Source of the DNA: Typhlomys cinereus
Lineage: Eukaryota; Chordata; Mammalia; Rodentia; Platacanthomyidae
Assembly: GCA_023101885.1 (NCBI GenBank)
Contig: JALPQD010000916.1
Span: 124,001 to 188,000 of the forward strand
Reading direction: 5' to 3'
Length of the DNA stretch: 64,000 nt
The notes under the pieces are model-generated. The model saw only the letters and a list, made by a program, of their open reading frames with translations. It made no database searches and was not told the DNA's origin. Numbering within the stretch: position 1 is the stretch's first letter; each line of letters starts with the position of its first letter. Of the stretch, positions 33,984 through 44,784 are shown in pieces. Position numbers and translations under genes: made by a program.

Positions 33984-34579
33984 TGTTGTGGCTGGCATCC
34001 GAAGTGCCCCCCAAAGACACATGTGTTAAACGTCAATACCAATCCATGGTGCTGTTGGGAGGTGAAGAAACCTTTAACAGATTGAAAAGAGATGTCATCG
34101 CCTCCCCTCACTGCTGAAGGCTGGGACCCCAAGGTGGCACCTCTCAGAGCTCTGGAGACCCAGGCAGACCAAGACTCAGGAGACCGGTCACTGAGGTGTG
34201 GTCTTGGGCTGCCTCCTATCCCAGGTCTCCAACCTCCCCTTTCTTACCCTCCCCTCATCCCGTCTTCCACCCTCTTGTCCACATGAAGCAAACAGATGCT
34301 GCTATCAGGATGCTCTGCCGCCCACGATGGAGAATCACCCTGGATGGCCTTGGGTATCTGTGTCAGCAGCAGGAACGCTAGTAAGAACAGGATCTTGGTT
34401 CCCCAGGCCCTTCCCACAAGCCCCCTTCCCACCAACCCTTCTCTCCACCAACCCTTCCCAACCAAAACCCTCCCCCACACTGAATCTCAAGTACTGACAT
34501 AAGACGCATCTCTCCGTTCCTAAGCTGGTAATCTCAGTGCTTTCCTCGCCATGATGGGGCTAGAGCTTCCTGACAGAAC
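33984..34579 (+). mobile_element. MaLR-type solo LTR (MST/MLT-like)
   Basis: Begins tgttgtggctggcatccgaa at 33984 and continues gtgccccccaaagacacatg (33994-34013). ggtgctgttgggaggtgaag follows near 34047-34066. The middle has the 'ccatgaagc ... gatgctctgccgccc' region at 34280-34325. The end aagctggtaatctcagtgct (34521-34540) and agagcttcctgacagaac matches the LTR 3' terminus. A C/T-rich insertion occupies 34400-34490. No internal retroviral sequence lies beside it, so it is a solo LTR with no coding capacity. Confidence 0.7.
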
Positions 34580-35107
34580 CGCTGAGGACGACTGCTGTGT
34601 TCTCGCCTCCTGTCCTGAAGACACAAGGCTGATGCTGCGTAGGCCCGGGGAGAAGGAGCAGCCAGCCCTGGGCCTGACAGTCCTTCCCAACTCACACACT
34701 TGGGCTCCTTCGGCCCTAGATGGGCAGCTGACCTTCGTCTAGTTGGCAGAGGAGGCGTCTCTGAACCCCAGTCAGATGGCTCAGCGTCATGCGGCTTCCT
34801 GCCAGTTGCTGGGTGGACATTGTGAGTCTTGGCTTCAACATGAGGGGCTCGGGCTCCTCATACTGAAAACTGTCACTTTCCAAGTTCTCAGAGGACTAAG
34901 CAGTGACTGGCGTTTATTAGCCTGGTGGGCCCTTCCCCCATCTGCAGCATGAGCGGCTCCCCGGTGGAGACAGAATAATTACACTAGGGTTACCCGAACT
35001 TACTGGGGATTATGCCTAATAAATACACGATTTCATTGAGGAAGGTGACCAAGGCAGAGAGATACAGGGCAAGCCTTGAACCTGGATGCAGGCATACCGA
35101 ACCGACC
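34580..35107. other. Unique sequence between LTR and telomere-like block
   Basis: No feature recognised. AT-richer at 34970-35040. Confidence 0.5.
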
Positions 35108-35398
35108 CTCACCTAACCGTAATCTTAACCCAAACCCTAATTCTAACCCAAACCCTAACCCTAACCCTAACCCTAATCTAACCACAACCCTAACCCTAAC
35201 CTCAACCCCAACCCTAACCCTAACCCTAACCCTAACCCTAAACCCTAATCCTAACCCTAACCCCAACCCCAACCCCAACCCCAACCCCAACCCTAACCCT
35301 AACCCTAACTCTAACCCTAACCCTAACCCTAACCCTAACCCTAACCCTAACTCTACCTAACCCTAACCCTAACCTTAACCCAGCCTAACCCTAACCCA
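35108..35398. repeat. Interstitial telomere-like repeat (CCCTAA)n
   Basis: About 290 bp of aaccctaaccctaaccct-type hexamers with variants CCCCAA, CTCTAA, CCTCAA and some slipped units. The degenerate edges (cgaccctcacctaaccgtaa at left, taacccagcctaacccta at right) indicate an old internal block, not a living chromosome end. The plus strand carries the C-rich strand 5' to 3', the orientation expected if a chromosome end had lain to the left. Translated frames on both strands are artefacts. Confidence 0.98.
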
Positions 35399-35849
35399 CC
35401 TGTGGGAAGGGGAGGGGAGAGCTGGAGGCTGCTGGAGCCTGGTGCTCGCCCGCAGGATGGTAAAGCGCATCGGGGACACAGATTAGCTCCGCTTGCTCCT
35501 GCCGCCCATCAGCCGAGGCCAGCGAGCGCTCATGCATTTACCTAATGAGCCAGGTGGCAGCAAGGCGAGAGAAAAGACTGCAGAGCCATGCCTGGGCTTC
35601 AAGCCAGCATGCCAGGAAGTGTCGGGTTCCTAAGCACATGTACCGACCCTGACACCCAGGACAGGTCCCCTAGGACAGTCCCCTAGGACAGGTCCCCTTC
35701 AGTCTAGAGACCGTGAGGTCCTCCTCCCGGGTGACAGAGCCCAGGCAGTGCACACTTAAGTGATCGCGCAGAGCGCACTGCGGATGTGTTGTACAGTCCA
35801 CAGTGGTATGACAGTGAGGTGGGGGTAGAGTGCACAGGGACATCGGGCA
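35399..35849. other. Unique spacer with small duplication
   Basis: Contains about 2.5 copies of aggacaggtcccct at 35658-35697. Otherwise no feature. Confidence 0.6.
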
Positions 35850-36045
35850 GAGGGGATGGGGCAGTGGACAGGGGCACAGGGGCACTGGTCAGGGGGACAG
35901 GGGCAGTGGGCAGGGAGACAGGGGCAGTGGGCAGGGGACAGGGGCACTGGGCAGGGGACAGGGGCAGTGGGCAGGGGACAGGGGCACTGGGCAGGGGACA
36001 GGGGCAGTGGGCAGGCAGACAGGGGCACTGGGCAGGGGCACAGGG
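35850..36045. repeat. 20 bp G-rich minisatellite, about 9-10 copies
   Basis: Units of gcaggggacaggggcactgg or gcaggggacaggggcagtgg, alternating cactgg and cagtgg. Repeated GGGG runs at short spacing make G-quadruplex folding on the plus strand likely. Long frames on both strands are stop-free artefacts. Confidence 0.97.
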
Positions 36046-36220
36046 CTGTAGTCAGCTCCCTGGTAGGCTGCAGCCGTGGGGAGAGCTCATGGCGCATTGG
36101 TTGGGTGGACAATGCTCACTGGCTGAGGTTTCTGCAGTGTGGTCCTTTGGAAGCACCACGTGTTTTTTTTCTGCCAGTTCAGGAATAGAATGATGCCCAC
36201 CTTGACTTCCCTATCTCTCT

Positions 36221-36998
36221 ACCTGGGAGACCCCCATCCTGTTTCCTCTCTAACATGGGAGACCCCCATCCTGTTTCCTCTCTAACCTGGGAGACCCTCA
36301 TCCTGTTTCCTCTCTAACCTGGGAGACCCCTGTCCTGTTTCCTCTCTAACCTGGGAGACCCCTGTCCTGTTTCCTCTCTAACCTGGGAGACCCCCGTCCT
36401 GTTTCCTCTCTAACCTGGGAGACCCTCATCCTGTTTCCTCTCTAACCTGGGAGACCCTCATCCTGTTTCATCTCTAACCTGGGAGACCCCTGTCCTGTTT
36501 CCTCTCTAACCTGGGAGACCCTCATCCTGTTTCCTCTCTAACCTGGGAGACCCCCATCCTGTTTCCTCTCTAACCTGGGAGACCCTCATCCTGTTTCCTC
36601 TCTAACCTGGGAGACCCCTGTCCTGTTTCCTCTCTAACCTGGGAGACCCCTGTCCTGTTTCCTCTCTAACCTGGGAGACCCCTGTCCTGTTTCCTCTCTG
36701 CCTGGGGGACCCTGTCTTATTTCCTCTCTGCATCGAGGATTCCCCCATCCTGTTTCCTCTCTGCAGCGAGGGTTCCCCATCCTGTTTCCTCTGCCTGGAG
36801 GATTTCCCCGTCTTATTTCCTCTCTGCAGCGAGGATTCCCCCGTCCTGTTCCCTCTGCATCAAGGAGTACCCGGTCCTGTTTTCTCTCTGTCTAGGGTTC
36901 CCTGGTCCTGTGTCCTCTCTGCCTGGAGGATTTCCCCGTCTTGTTTCCTCTCTGCAGCGAGGATTCCCCGTCCTGTTTCCTCTCTGCTTGGCCTCTAT
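36221..36998. repeat. 32 bp minisatellite, about 16 regular plus about 8 decayed copies
   Basis: The unit is cctgggagacccctgtcctg followed by tttcctctctaa. It is very regular from 36221 to 36715, with variants cccccat, ccctcat, cccctgt. From 36716 to 36998 the units decay to ctgcagcgaggattccccg-type sequence but keep cctgtttcctctctgc. The gradient of decay runs left to right. Confidence 0.97.
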
Positions 36999-37605
36999 TG
37001 CTTCTTCTGGTGCAGATTTTAAAGTCGAGTGTTTGAAAATGTGACCTTTTGCTGAGCAGTTCAGTTATAATATGGTTCGTGTTTCCTGCTTATATGCAGA
37101 CATAATGCAGGATTAATTTTGAAAAACCAAAGCTAGAGAGCCCTAAAAAATAAGTTAAAAAACCACAAAATGACCCCAAGAAAACTATTAGAGTCCACAG
37201 CTGCTCCTTCAGTTTTCTTCTGATGGTCAGTTTAGCTACCCACCTTCCTCCCTCCCTCCCTCTTTCCCCTTCCTTTGTCTCCCTTCTCATGTTTCTACCT
37301 TCATTTTTAAGTTGAAGTCACAAGTTACACAATGTTCGATACAAGTATATGTTCTCATTACTGAACATGTCTTCAATTGTTACAGCCTGAATAGCAGGAT
37401 ATCTTAGGGTAGTCCACCATGTGCTTATAAGGCTGAATACTGAAGTTATTTCCAATTTATTTTCCTGATGGAAAGGTCAGCTTCCCCGGGCCTTGTGAGT
37501 GATGGACTCGGGCATCCGCGTGTGCTTTTTGCTTGGTTATACATATGCGCCTGAGGTCCCCACGTGGAAGGCTGGTTGGCTGCCTTCAGGAAATCTTTAT
37601 CCAGT

Positions 37606-37652
<47 letters not shown>

Positions 37653-37965
37653 AAATGAAGTCACAACATTCATAAACTAACATTGCTAGAAGCGCGGTGC
37701 CGTGGAGTTGCTCCCCACACCTGGGCCCCGGAAGGATCAGGATCAAATGTGATGACTAATTCTTGAGCCCCGAGAAGGGATTTGAGGATCACGGATTATC
37801 CCGCACATATCCAGCCTAGGTTCCAGTAAGTTCTGCTCCAGTGGTCATGTATCGGAAGGTGTCATGCTGGGCTGACTGCTAGAAAACACTCAGAGACGTG
37901 ACTGGGCAGGCAGGAGCCAGGGAAGCTTCTGATAGGTCTGATGGGAAGCCAGTGAGTTCAGCCGC
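36999..37965. other. AT-rich then mixed sequence with GA microsatellite
   Basis: 37010-37450 is AT-rich and low in CpG, with no landmark I could assign to a known repeat. It may be an old element or a conserved island. No gene. Confidence 0.5.
37608..37649. repeat. (AG)n microsatellite
   Basis: About 21 uninterrupted AG dinucleotides. Confidence 0.97.
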
Positions 37966-38356
37966 TGGGAGGACTGCAGGGAGGACTGGGGAGGACTGCA
38001 GGGAAGACTGTGAGGAGGAGGTTGCATGGGAGGAGCTGCAAGGAGGAGGCTGCGAGGAGGAGGCTGCAAGGAGGAGCTGCAAGGAGGAGCTGCAAGGAGG
38101 AGGCTGTGAGGAGGAGCTGCAAGGAGGAGGAGGCTGCGAGGAGGAGGCTGTGAGGAGGAGGCTGCAAGGAGGAGGAGGCTGTGAGGAGGAGCTGCGAGGA
38201 GGAGGCTGCGAGGAGGAGGAGGCTGCGAGGAGGAGGAGGCTGCGAGGAGGAGGAGGCTGCGAGGAGGAGAGCTGTGAGGAGGAGGCTGTGAGGAGGAGGC
38301 TGCGAGGAGGAGAGCTGTGAGGAGGAGGCTGCAAGGAGGAGGCTGTGAGGAGGACC
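37966..38356. repeat. GAG-rich minisatellite (gaggaggctgc type)
   Basis: Units of gaggaggaggctgcgagg, gaggagctgcaaggag and gaggaggctgtgagg in lengths of 12, 15 and 18 bp, all multiples of three. That is why frames of 140-186 codons stay open (Glu/Gly/Cys-rich on plus, Ser/Pro/Leu-rich on minus). The left edge is made of gaggactgcagg-like decayed units. Confidence 0.95.
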
Positions 38357-38754
38357 GGCTGGTAAGGCAGGGGACTGGAGGCCCCTGAGATTCAGTGTTG
38401 GGACAAAGCCTGACCTTAGGATGGTCTTGCTGGCAACTGTGCTGATGCATTGGAGTCAGCAGGCCCTGAAGACCAGGACGTCTGTGTAGAAGGTGCTAAA
38501 TTAAAGCAGACATGAGTCAACAGGGGCTGGAAGGAGGAGGGTGGCGGCGAGGACAGAAGGGAAAGGGAAAGCTGAGAAGCGCTTCAGCGGTGAGAAGTCT
38601 CGCATGCAAGGACAGACTAGGTAATGGGAAGTGAAAGAAAGAAAACTTGAGATCAGATCAACGGGCTTGGAACTCGCAAAGCTCCAGGAAGACCGTCACC
38701 TCCTTATGCTGGGTGGGTCCCATCTCCTCTCAGCTCCAAGACTCTGGGTGCCCG
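38357..38754. other. Unique spacer
   Basis: Purine-rich at 38530-38640. No feature recognised. Confidence 0.5.
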
Positions 38755-39390
38755 GCACTGGGTGCTGGGGAGCCCCATGCAGGGCACTGGGTTCTGGGGA
38801 GCCCCATGCAGGGCACTGGGTTCTGGGGAGCCCCATGCAGGGCATGCTGGGTGCTGGGGAGCCCCATGCAGGGCACTGGGTTCTGGGGAGCCCCATGCAG
38901 GGCACTGGGTGCTGGGGACCCCCATGCAGGGCACTGGGTTCTGGGGAGCCCCATGCAGGGCACGTGGGTTCTGGGGAGCCCCATGCAGGGCACGTGGGTT
39001 CTGGGGAGCCCCATGCAGGGCACGTGGGTGCTGGGGAGCCCCATGCAGGGCACTGGGTGCTGGGGACCCCATGCAGGGCATGCTGGGTTCTGGGGACCCC
39101 CATGCAGGGCATGCTGGGTGCTGGGGACCCCATGCAGGGCACTGGGTGCTGGGGACCCCATGCAGGGCACTGGGTGCTGGGGACCCCATGCAGGGCACTG
39201 GGTTCTGGGGAGCCCCATGCAGGGCAGTGGGTGCTGGGGAGCCCCATGCAGGGCACGTGGGTTCTGGGGAGCCCCATGCAGGGCACGTGGGTTCTGGGGA
39301 GCCCCATGCAGGGCACGTGGGTTCTGGGGACCCCCATGCAGGCCACATGGGTTCTGGGGACCCCATGCAGGGCACTGGGTGCTGGGGAGG
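38755..39390. repeat. 28-31 bp minisatellite, 21 copies, E-box variants
   Basis: The unit is ctggggagccccatgcaggg plus cactgggtg/cactgggtt (29 bp), cacgtgggtt (30 bp) or catgctgggt (31 bp). Six 30 bp units create CACGTG at 38961, 38991, 39021, 39254, 39284 and 39314, as two runs of three. GGGGAGCCCC and ctg...cag allow hairpins. Frames up to 288 codons on both strands are stop-free artefacts. Confidence 0.98.
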
Positions 39391-39458
39391 GTCCCTCCCA
39401 GCACTTCCCTCCCAGCGCATCAGATGTTGAAAATCCTGACACACCTGACCTGTCTCTG

Positions 39459-39625
39459 TTCTTCTAGGACAGGAGGTTGACGTTGCTTTTGTTCTGTAAA
39501 CTCCAGCTTTCGGATCCTGACGGTCAGGGATTCTGGTCTGCTGGGTGCTGGTTCGCTTCTCTTCTCCCACTGGAAGTCTTGGACCTGCTGCTTCTGACGC
39601 AGCTCTGTGGTTGGGAGGGATGGAC
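39459..39625. repeat. Unclassified dispersed repeat, copy 1
   Basis: Begins ttcttctaggacaggaggtt, contains aaactccagctttcggatcc near 39498 and ctgctgcttctgacgcagct at 39586-39605. It is about 80% identical by eye, in the same orientation, to 41464-41632. No tandem structure; probably an undetermined LTR or DNA-transposon fragment. Confidence 0.65.
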
Positions 39626-41463
39626 GTGACTTGAGGTGCCCTCAGAGTGGCCCCGAACCCATGCCTGTCTCCAGAAGCCCCCTCGGATGCAGCTGACCGT
39701 GGTGAGGAGAGGAGTCCAGGCTCGTCTTGCGCGTGTTAATTTCAGCTTCGGTGTGAACACAACTCTCCAGTTCTCCAGAAGCAACACTGGCAATGGGGCG
39801 GTGCATCACCCCGGCCCACAACCAGTTTAGACTGGAACTGAGACTCCGTAATCTCTTAACAGAAGGTGACACGTATTTCAAAGGTGCAGAGGGGCATTCC
39901 CAGGGGCCCCTAGGAATTTCACTTAGTATGTTGCTTCGACCAGACCACCCTCTAAGGACCCCTCACTCCTGCCTAACTCCTGGAGTTGAAAGTCATACAA
40001 ACAGTCTGACAACTCGCCTGTCGGCCTTGCCTCTGGCCCAGAGCCAGGGCAGGTCACCTCCAATAAGACGAGTGCGGCCACTTGCAAGGCCCTTTGCTTC
40101 CTTGCTCTGGGTGGTTCTGGCGCTGACGGTTTGAGGGAATTTGTTCAAACTGTGCGTTTTCCTGGCCCACAATATTTAACCAGCTTCCTCTCCAACGTGA
40201 AAAATTCTGACAGCTTGGGACGCTCACAGCTCAAGATGTGCAATCGGAGTGGCCCAGAGCAGGAGTCGCGTCCTGGACGAGGAGGACCTCCCCAGTTTTC
40301 CCGCAAGCCTCCATGTTAATGAAACGTGTTGTCATGGTGACGAGAGAGCAAGTGGAGCTGGAGGAGGACTTGAGGAAATATTGTCGCACTGGGGACCGTA
40401 AAACCTCCATGGCTGCATGTGTCTGAGTGATAAGTTTGGAACGCCATGTTACTCTCTACTGTGAGGTGCTTCCAAATTCATGAGGCCACCGTAGCATCCT
40501 AGGGGTCTTTGAACCAGATGGGTCCCCGCCTCCCTGAGCTTGGATCCGAAAAGGTCGTCAATAGTACAAGGAATTCTGATGTCTGCTATCGGTGACGATG
40601 AGGTGATGTGGGGATTGTCGATGAAGGAAGCCGACGTGAGGGAGCGCCAAGGAAACACGACCCGCACTACAGCAGTGTCTTGCGGCCAGGTGGACCATGC
40701 TGGGCCCTAGGGTGGGAGAGCATTAGAGAGGAGGGAGGTTAAAGAGAGAGCCGCCAAGGCCGAGGGGCAGGGATGGAGGCCAAGCCTTCTGGGATGGCAG
40801 CACTGATGGCTGATTTGACAGTCGAGAGACACCTTGGGGAATATCTGGAAAGGAGTTTCTAGATTTGGTTAACAAAGGTGCGCGGACACATCCCAGAAGT
40901 GGGTGGCACAGTCCATGGCTGGGGTGCTGCAGCGGAGGAAAAGAAGGAGGGGAGCTGGTACTGACGTCTATCACTTTTTGCTTCCTGACTGCGGAAAGGG
41001 AGCCGCGGCCTCAACTCCTGCCAGGCCCTTCCCGCCGTGGCAGACTGTACCCCATGCTCCTGCCGGGTGCTGCCACCGCACCTTCTGCCGCGGTCGGCTG
41101 CCTAAACGGACTGCGAGCCCGGAGAAGCCTCCTTGCTTGATCTGCTGTCCCCAGGCGCTTCCTCGTGCAGAGACACGCTAGTGATGCTTCCGGAACACGC
41201 AGAGAGGCGTGACGTACGAGAGGGATGAACAGGAAGATGTGGGGAAGCAGAGGTCCAGCCGCCGCCAGGCGTGACTAGGAATGTCGCTCAGTCAGAGCAG
41301 AGGCTTGAGTGGAGGTAAGGACGGCGGGTGGGGGGGACACACTCACGCAAGGTCACTGCGTCTTGGGACGCGAATCACAGGAGAAAACATGGACTGCACT
41401 AGGTCACCATAGTAACCTGGAGGTCACAGGATCAAGGCCCCATCTTGCTCTTGGCATGTTCCA
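39626..41463. other. Unique sequence between two dispersed repeats
   Basis: No gene or recognised element. Composition is more even than in the array regions. Confidence 0.5.
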
Positions 41464-41632
41464 TTCTTCTAGGACGGGAGGCTTAATTTGCTTTTGCTTT
41501 GCAAACTCCAGCTTTCAGACCCCGACGTTAAGGGATTCTGGTCCGCTGGGTACTGGTTCGCTCTGGCTTCTCCCACAACAGTCTCTGGACCTGCTGCTTC
41601 TGACACAGCCCTGTGCCTGGGGAGGGAAGGTC
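41464..41632. repeat. Unclassified dispersed repeat, copy 2
   Basis: Begins ttcttctaggacgggaggct, contains aaactccagctttcagaccc near 41504 and ctgctgcttctgacacagcc at 41592-41611. Direct-orientation partner of 39459-39625, about 2.0 kb away. Confidence 0.65.
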
Positions 41633-41955
41633 ATAGGAACAGAGCTGAAGATGCGGCCTTCGCAGGAAGTCAGCAGCGAAGAAGGAGCCTGGACACTGAT
41701 TCGACCGTAATAAGAGGAAAACATGAAAGAAAGAACTCACTCACAAATAGAAACATGCCTAACAGCTAGTATTGGAAAAGGACATTTAAAAACTTTTGGA
41801 ATTTCAAAATAAGAAATACAAAGTGAAAGTTGTAAATGAGAATGATATAAAATTAGTGCAAAGGACATTAAAAGTCCAGACTGTTCTTACTGATGACAAT
41901 AACCTTTAGGGTCTTATTGAAATTGATTTACTGGATGCAATATGTATATTAAATT
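41633..41955. other. AT-rich sequence, unassigned
   Basis: 41740-41955 is A/T-rich with no assigned element. Confidence 0.5.
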
Positions 41956-42138
41956 TGGTTTAAGAAGAAAGGAAAGGGAAGGAAGAAAGAGAATAAAGGA
42001 AAGAAAGAAGGAAAGAAGAAATACAGGAAGAAGGAAAGAAAAGAAGAAAGGAAGAAAGAAAGGAAAGAAGGAACGAATAAAGAGCAAGGGGGTAGGGAGG
42101 AAGGAAGGAAAGAAAGAAAAGAAAGGAAGAAAGTGTAG
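41956..42138. repeat. Polypurine (GAAA/GGAA)n tract
   Basis: About 180 bp of agaaaggaaagggaaggaag-type sequence with rare C or T. Open Lys/Glu/Arg frames on the plus strand are artefacts. Confidence 0.95.
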
Positions 42139-42634
42139 TCATAAGCTCCTAAGATGTTTCTGTCCTCCAGAATCAACCCTAACTTATTGTACAGTTGTTT
42201 CCTGCAAACAACAGTTTCTATGTGCAATAGATTATTTAGTATCCCAGTGAAAGAAAGAAAAAGAAACAAACAATATTGGAAATATTCTGGGTTCATCTTA
42301 AGAACCAGATTCCAAAGCTCCAGCAGCGCCTTCCCCATAGAACAAACCGGCAGGGCAGAGCCCTGGCCACGTCTGACTTGTAAATATTGGTGCAGAAAGT
42401 GAGAGTAAAGCTCGGAAGCACGTTGAGAAGTGTATTCACAGAGCCATGTGATCATGCGAGGATGCGCCGTTTACCCCAGAGGGGAGCACAGTAAACCGGC
42501 AAGCAGAGTGCTAGGACTTATAGAGCCCGTTAGAATGGCCAAGAAAACCCTGGATTTCCAATGGGAAGTGTGCCCATATGACCCCGGACTTCCAATGGGA
42601 AGTGACCAACACATGAATGGCAACTCACACAAAC
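42139..42634. other. Unique AT-leaning sequence
   Basis: No recognised feature. ttccaatgggaagtg occurs twice (42557 and 42590). Confidence 0.5.
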
Positions 42635-42960
42635 CTAAAATGGCTGATCAGCATATGAAAAGTGTTAGCCATTTATTATCAAACACATGCGGAGGAAGCA
42701 TTGCCTTTTGTGAATCAAATTAGCGAAGCTTAAAAATAAATAATAGTAACACCGAATGCCAACAAACACAGGAAAATATACCCAATCTCATTAATTCAGG
42801 AGACTGCAAATTAAAAGCACAACGAAATGCCATTTTCCACCCACAAGCTTGGCAAACATTGAGTCTAGCAACCCCGTGAGTTTGAGGGGACGACAACAAT
42901 TAGGTTTTGTGGTTCTGATAGCTGGCAACTGAGAAATGACTTAGCATTACCTAGAAACAG
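42635..42960 (+). mobile_element. LINE-1 fragment (ORF2 end), probably two pieces
   Basis: atggctgatcagcatatgaa at 42641-42660 and gactgcaaattaaaagcaca with acgaaatgccattttccacc (42802-42841) match the 'cacatgaaaagatgctcaa' and 'gcaaattaaaaccacaatgagataccat' signatures of the LINE-1 ORF2 end. The second signature lies too far from the first for one intact element, so there is an insertion or two fragments. Confidence 0.6.
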
Positions 42961-44109
42961 GCAAGACGTGCTCGCCTTCTTGCACAGAGGCCAAACCCCT
43001 TCCGTGCTGCGGATTCTCAAAGAACAGCGGCTGTGGATACTCACCTCCCCCAGCCCCCAAATTCTGAAAATCTACTGACTGCTTGAGTATTTTAAAACTG
43101 GCCTCCAAAGTTATCTTTCAAGATTTTATTGTCGGCCATAAATATCATTTCCCATGGACTGACTTTAGATTAGAAAGAAAACACATGATCAAGCTCTTCT
43201 ACAGCAATTTAAGATTTTAGTCTCCCTCTTGTGCCTTAAGCTCTCCGGTTTTCATTTCGCAAATGCCTAAACAATTCTGTTCCAAATTAACAGAGTTTTA
43301 TGCTGCGAACCTTTAATTGGTTATTGCACCTGCGCCTTTAGAGAAAGATAACGTGCACGAATTGGATTCTTTAAGGGTCTTCCGTGTGACCTTTAGGTCA
43401 TATTAACGATCTCTTCTTTCAGGAAGACAGCACTTGGGAATCACCTGTGCCCAGAGGTATGTCACTCACATTGGGCTCAGAAAAAACATTTACACAAGTC
43501 TCCAAATTGAGTTATTGTTACAGCAACGAATGACACGCACAGTGTCAGCAGTTGAGCAAGTTAAGTGTTGTGTTCCATAGCGACTGATTCGTTGAAGTGG
43601 GATTTTGTTGCGACATTAACGAGGGGGTGAAGTCTCATCTTCCATGTGCAGGAACAGTCGGCGTTGTCACGGCCGGCGTGAGCACACAGGCTGGACTCAC
43701 GGCTGTGGCTGGCTGTAGGTGCCCGCATCCGTCGGAGGAAGGAAGGCGTGCCTCTGAACAACGCCCCTGAAGTCTTTGCCCTCCTTCCCAGTCACGTGCC
43801 CACATCACCCCGTGTTCTGAGATTGACGATCTTGTTTTCAGAAGTGACTTCAAATTGTGCAAACTATTACTGGGGAGCACCTGATGGTCTAGCGACTTGC
43901 CGTCCACCCATTGAAGCCACCAGCTGCTGTGGCCCGTGCCACACATGGCACCACCAAAAGATGTTGAAATTACCTTCGCTGACCGCTCTGGGTGCTTTGT
44001 GTTCCGGTTTGTATTCCTGGTGGAGGAGGAATTGGTCAGGAAGGGAGGTTTTAGGAGAATGTAGAGAATGGATGATTGAATGATGTTTATCTCGTAGAGT
44101 CCACAGGAA
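42961..44109. other. AT-rich island, possible conserved non-coding element
   Basis: 43080-43430 is AT-rich and shows no repeat landmarks. It has well-formed motif-like words (tttaattggttattgcacct at 43310-43329, gtgacctttaggtcat at 43386-43401). No gene; conservation not testable here. Confidence 0.4.
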
Positions 44110-44420
44110 AACGGTGTCTCCAGGCGCCCACACACTCGGGCCGGGAATCCATCTGGGGGGATTCTTAGCAGAAGTCACATGCAAGATCGTCCCCCGGAGC
44201 ACTATTCATAAAAAGACCCGACTGGAAACATCCCCACCCTTCACCAGTGGCCGAGAGGTCAGGCCTCGCGCTCGTCATGCCGTGACAGCCACAAACAAGA
44301 CTCACACCTGGCAATCCCAGTGCGGAAAGCCACAAACAGAACGTGAAGACGTCCATAAATTCGAAAGCAGGCTATGAAATGGCAGATCAGTTCAATCTTA
44401 CACACATGCAGCGAAATCAT
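44110..44420 (+). mobile_element. LINE-1 3'-end fragment
   Basis: gagcactattcataaaaaga at 44197-44216 and cgactggaaacatccccacc at 44219-44238 correspond to 'agcactattcataatagccaaaaactggaaacaaccc' in old LINE-1 3' ends. The remainder follows with many changes. Same orientation as the fragments at 42635 and 44785. Confidence 0.6.
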
Positions 44421-44784
44421 AAAGACATGGCTAGCCAAAACTGCGATGTGTTTACCTCTGTGAGTGAGGGAGCCCCGTACCCCAGCTCACTGGGGCAGAG
44501 GCTCCTGAGGGGCTGGGCGCCAGTGATTCTCCTTTGTGACCCACATGTCCGCTTCTAATGTGTCTCTTCATGTTCTGGCACTACATTATTGTGCAATGAC
44601 ATGCATATTGGGTACCTGCAAAGAATAATATATTCCTTTGTATGCAGGAAATAATTTAGGACTCTAAATGGACTAATAGGCTCCCACGGCATTCCACTCA
44701 AAGGGCTTCAATGAGATCAACTGCCTTGTCGTCCTGCTGGGAGGGACACGGCCGGGGTTCCTGGAGAGGAATCTCTAGCTGTTT
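44421..44784. other. Unassigned sequence between LINE-1 pieces
   Basis: No element recognised. Confidence 0.45.

Noticed and set aside
34780..34800. agatggctcagcgtcatgcg resembles a B4/B2 SINE head
   Set aside because: No SINE body or tail follows in the next 250 bases.
38631..39570. Open frames of 222-288 codons on both strands
   Set aside because: They coincide with the 29 bp minisatellite. Several frames on both strands are open at once, which repeat units without stop codons explain and a gene does not.
43635..44135. 166-codon minus-strand frame outside arrays
   Set aside because: No recognisable domain, and its right end enters the LINE-1 3'-end fragment. No coding support.
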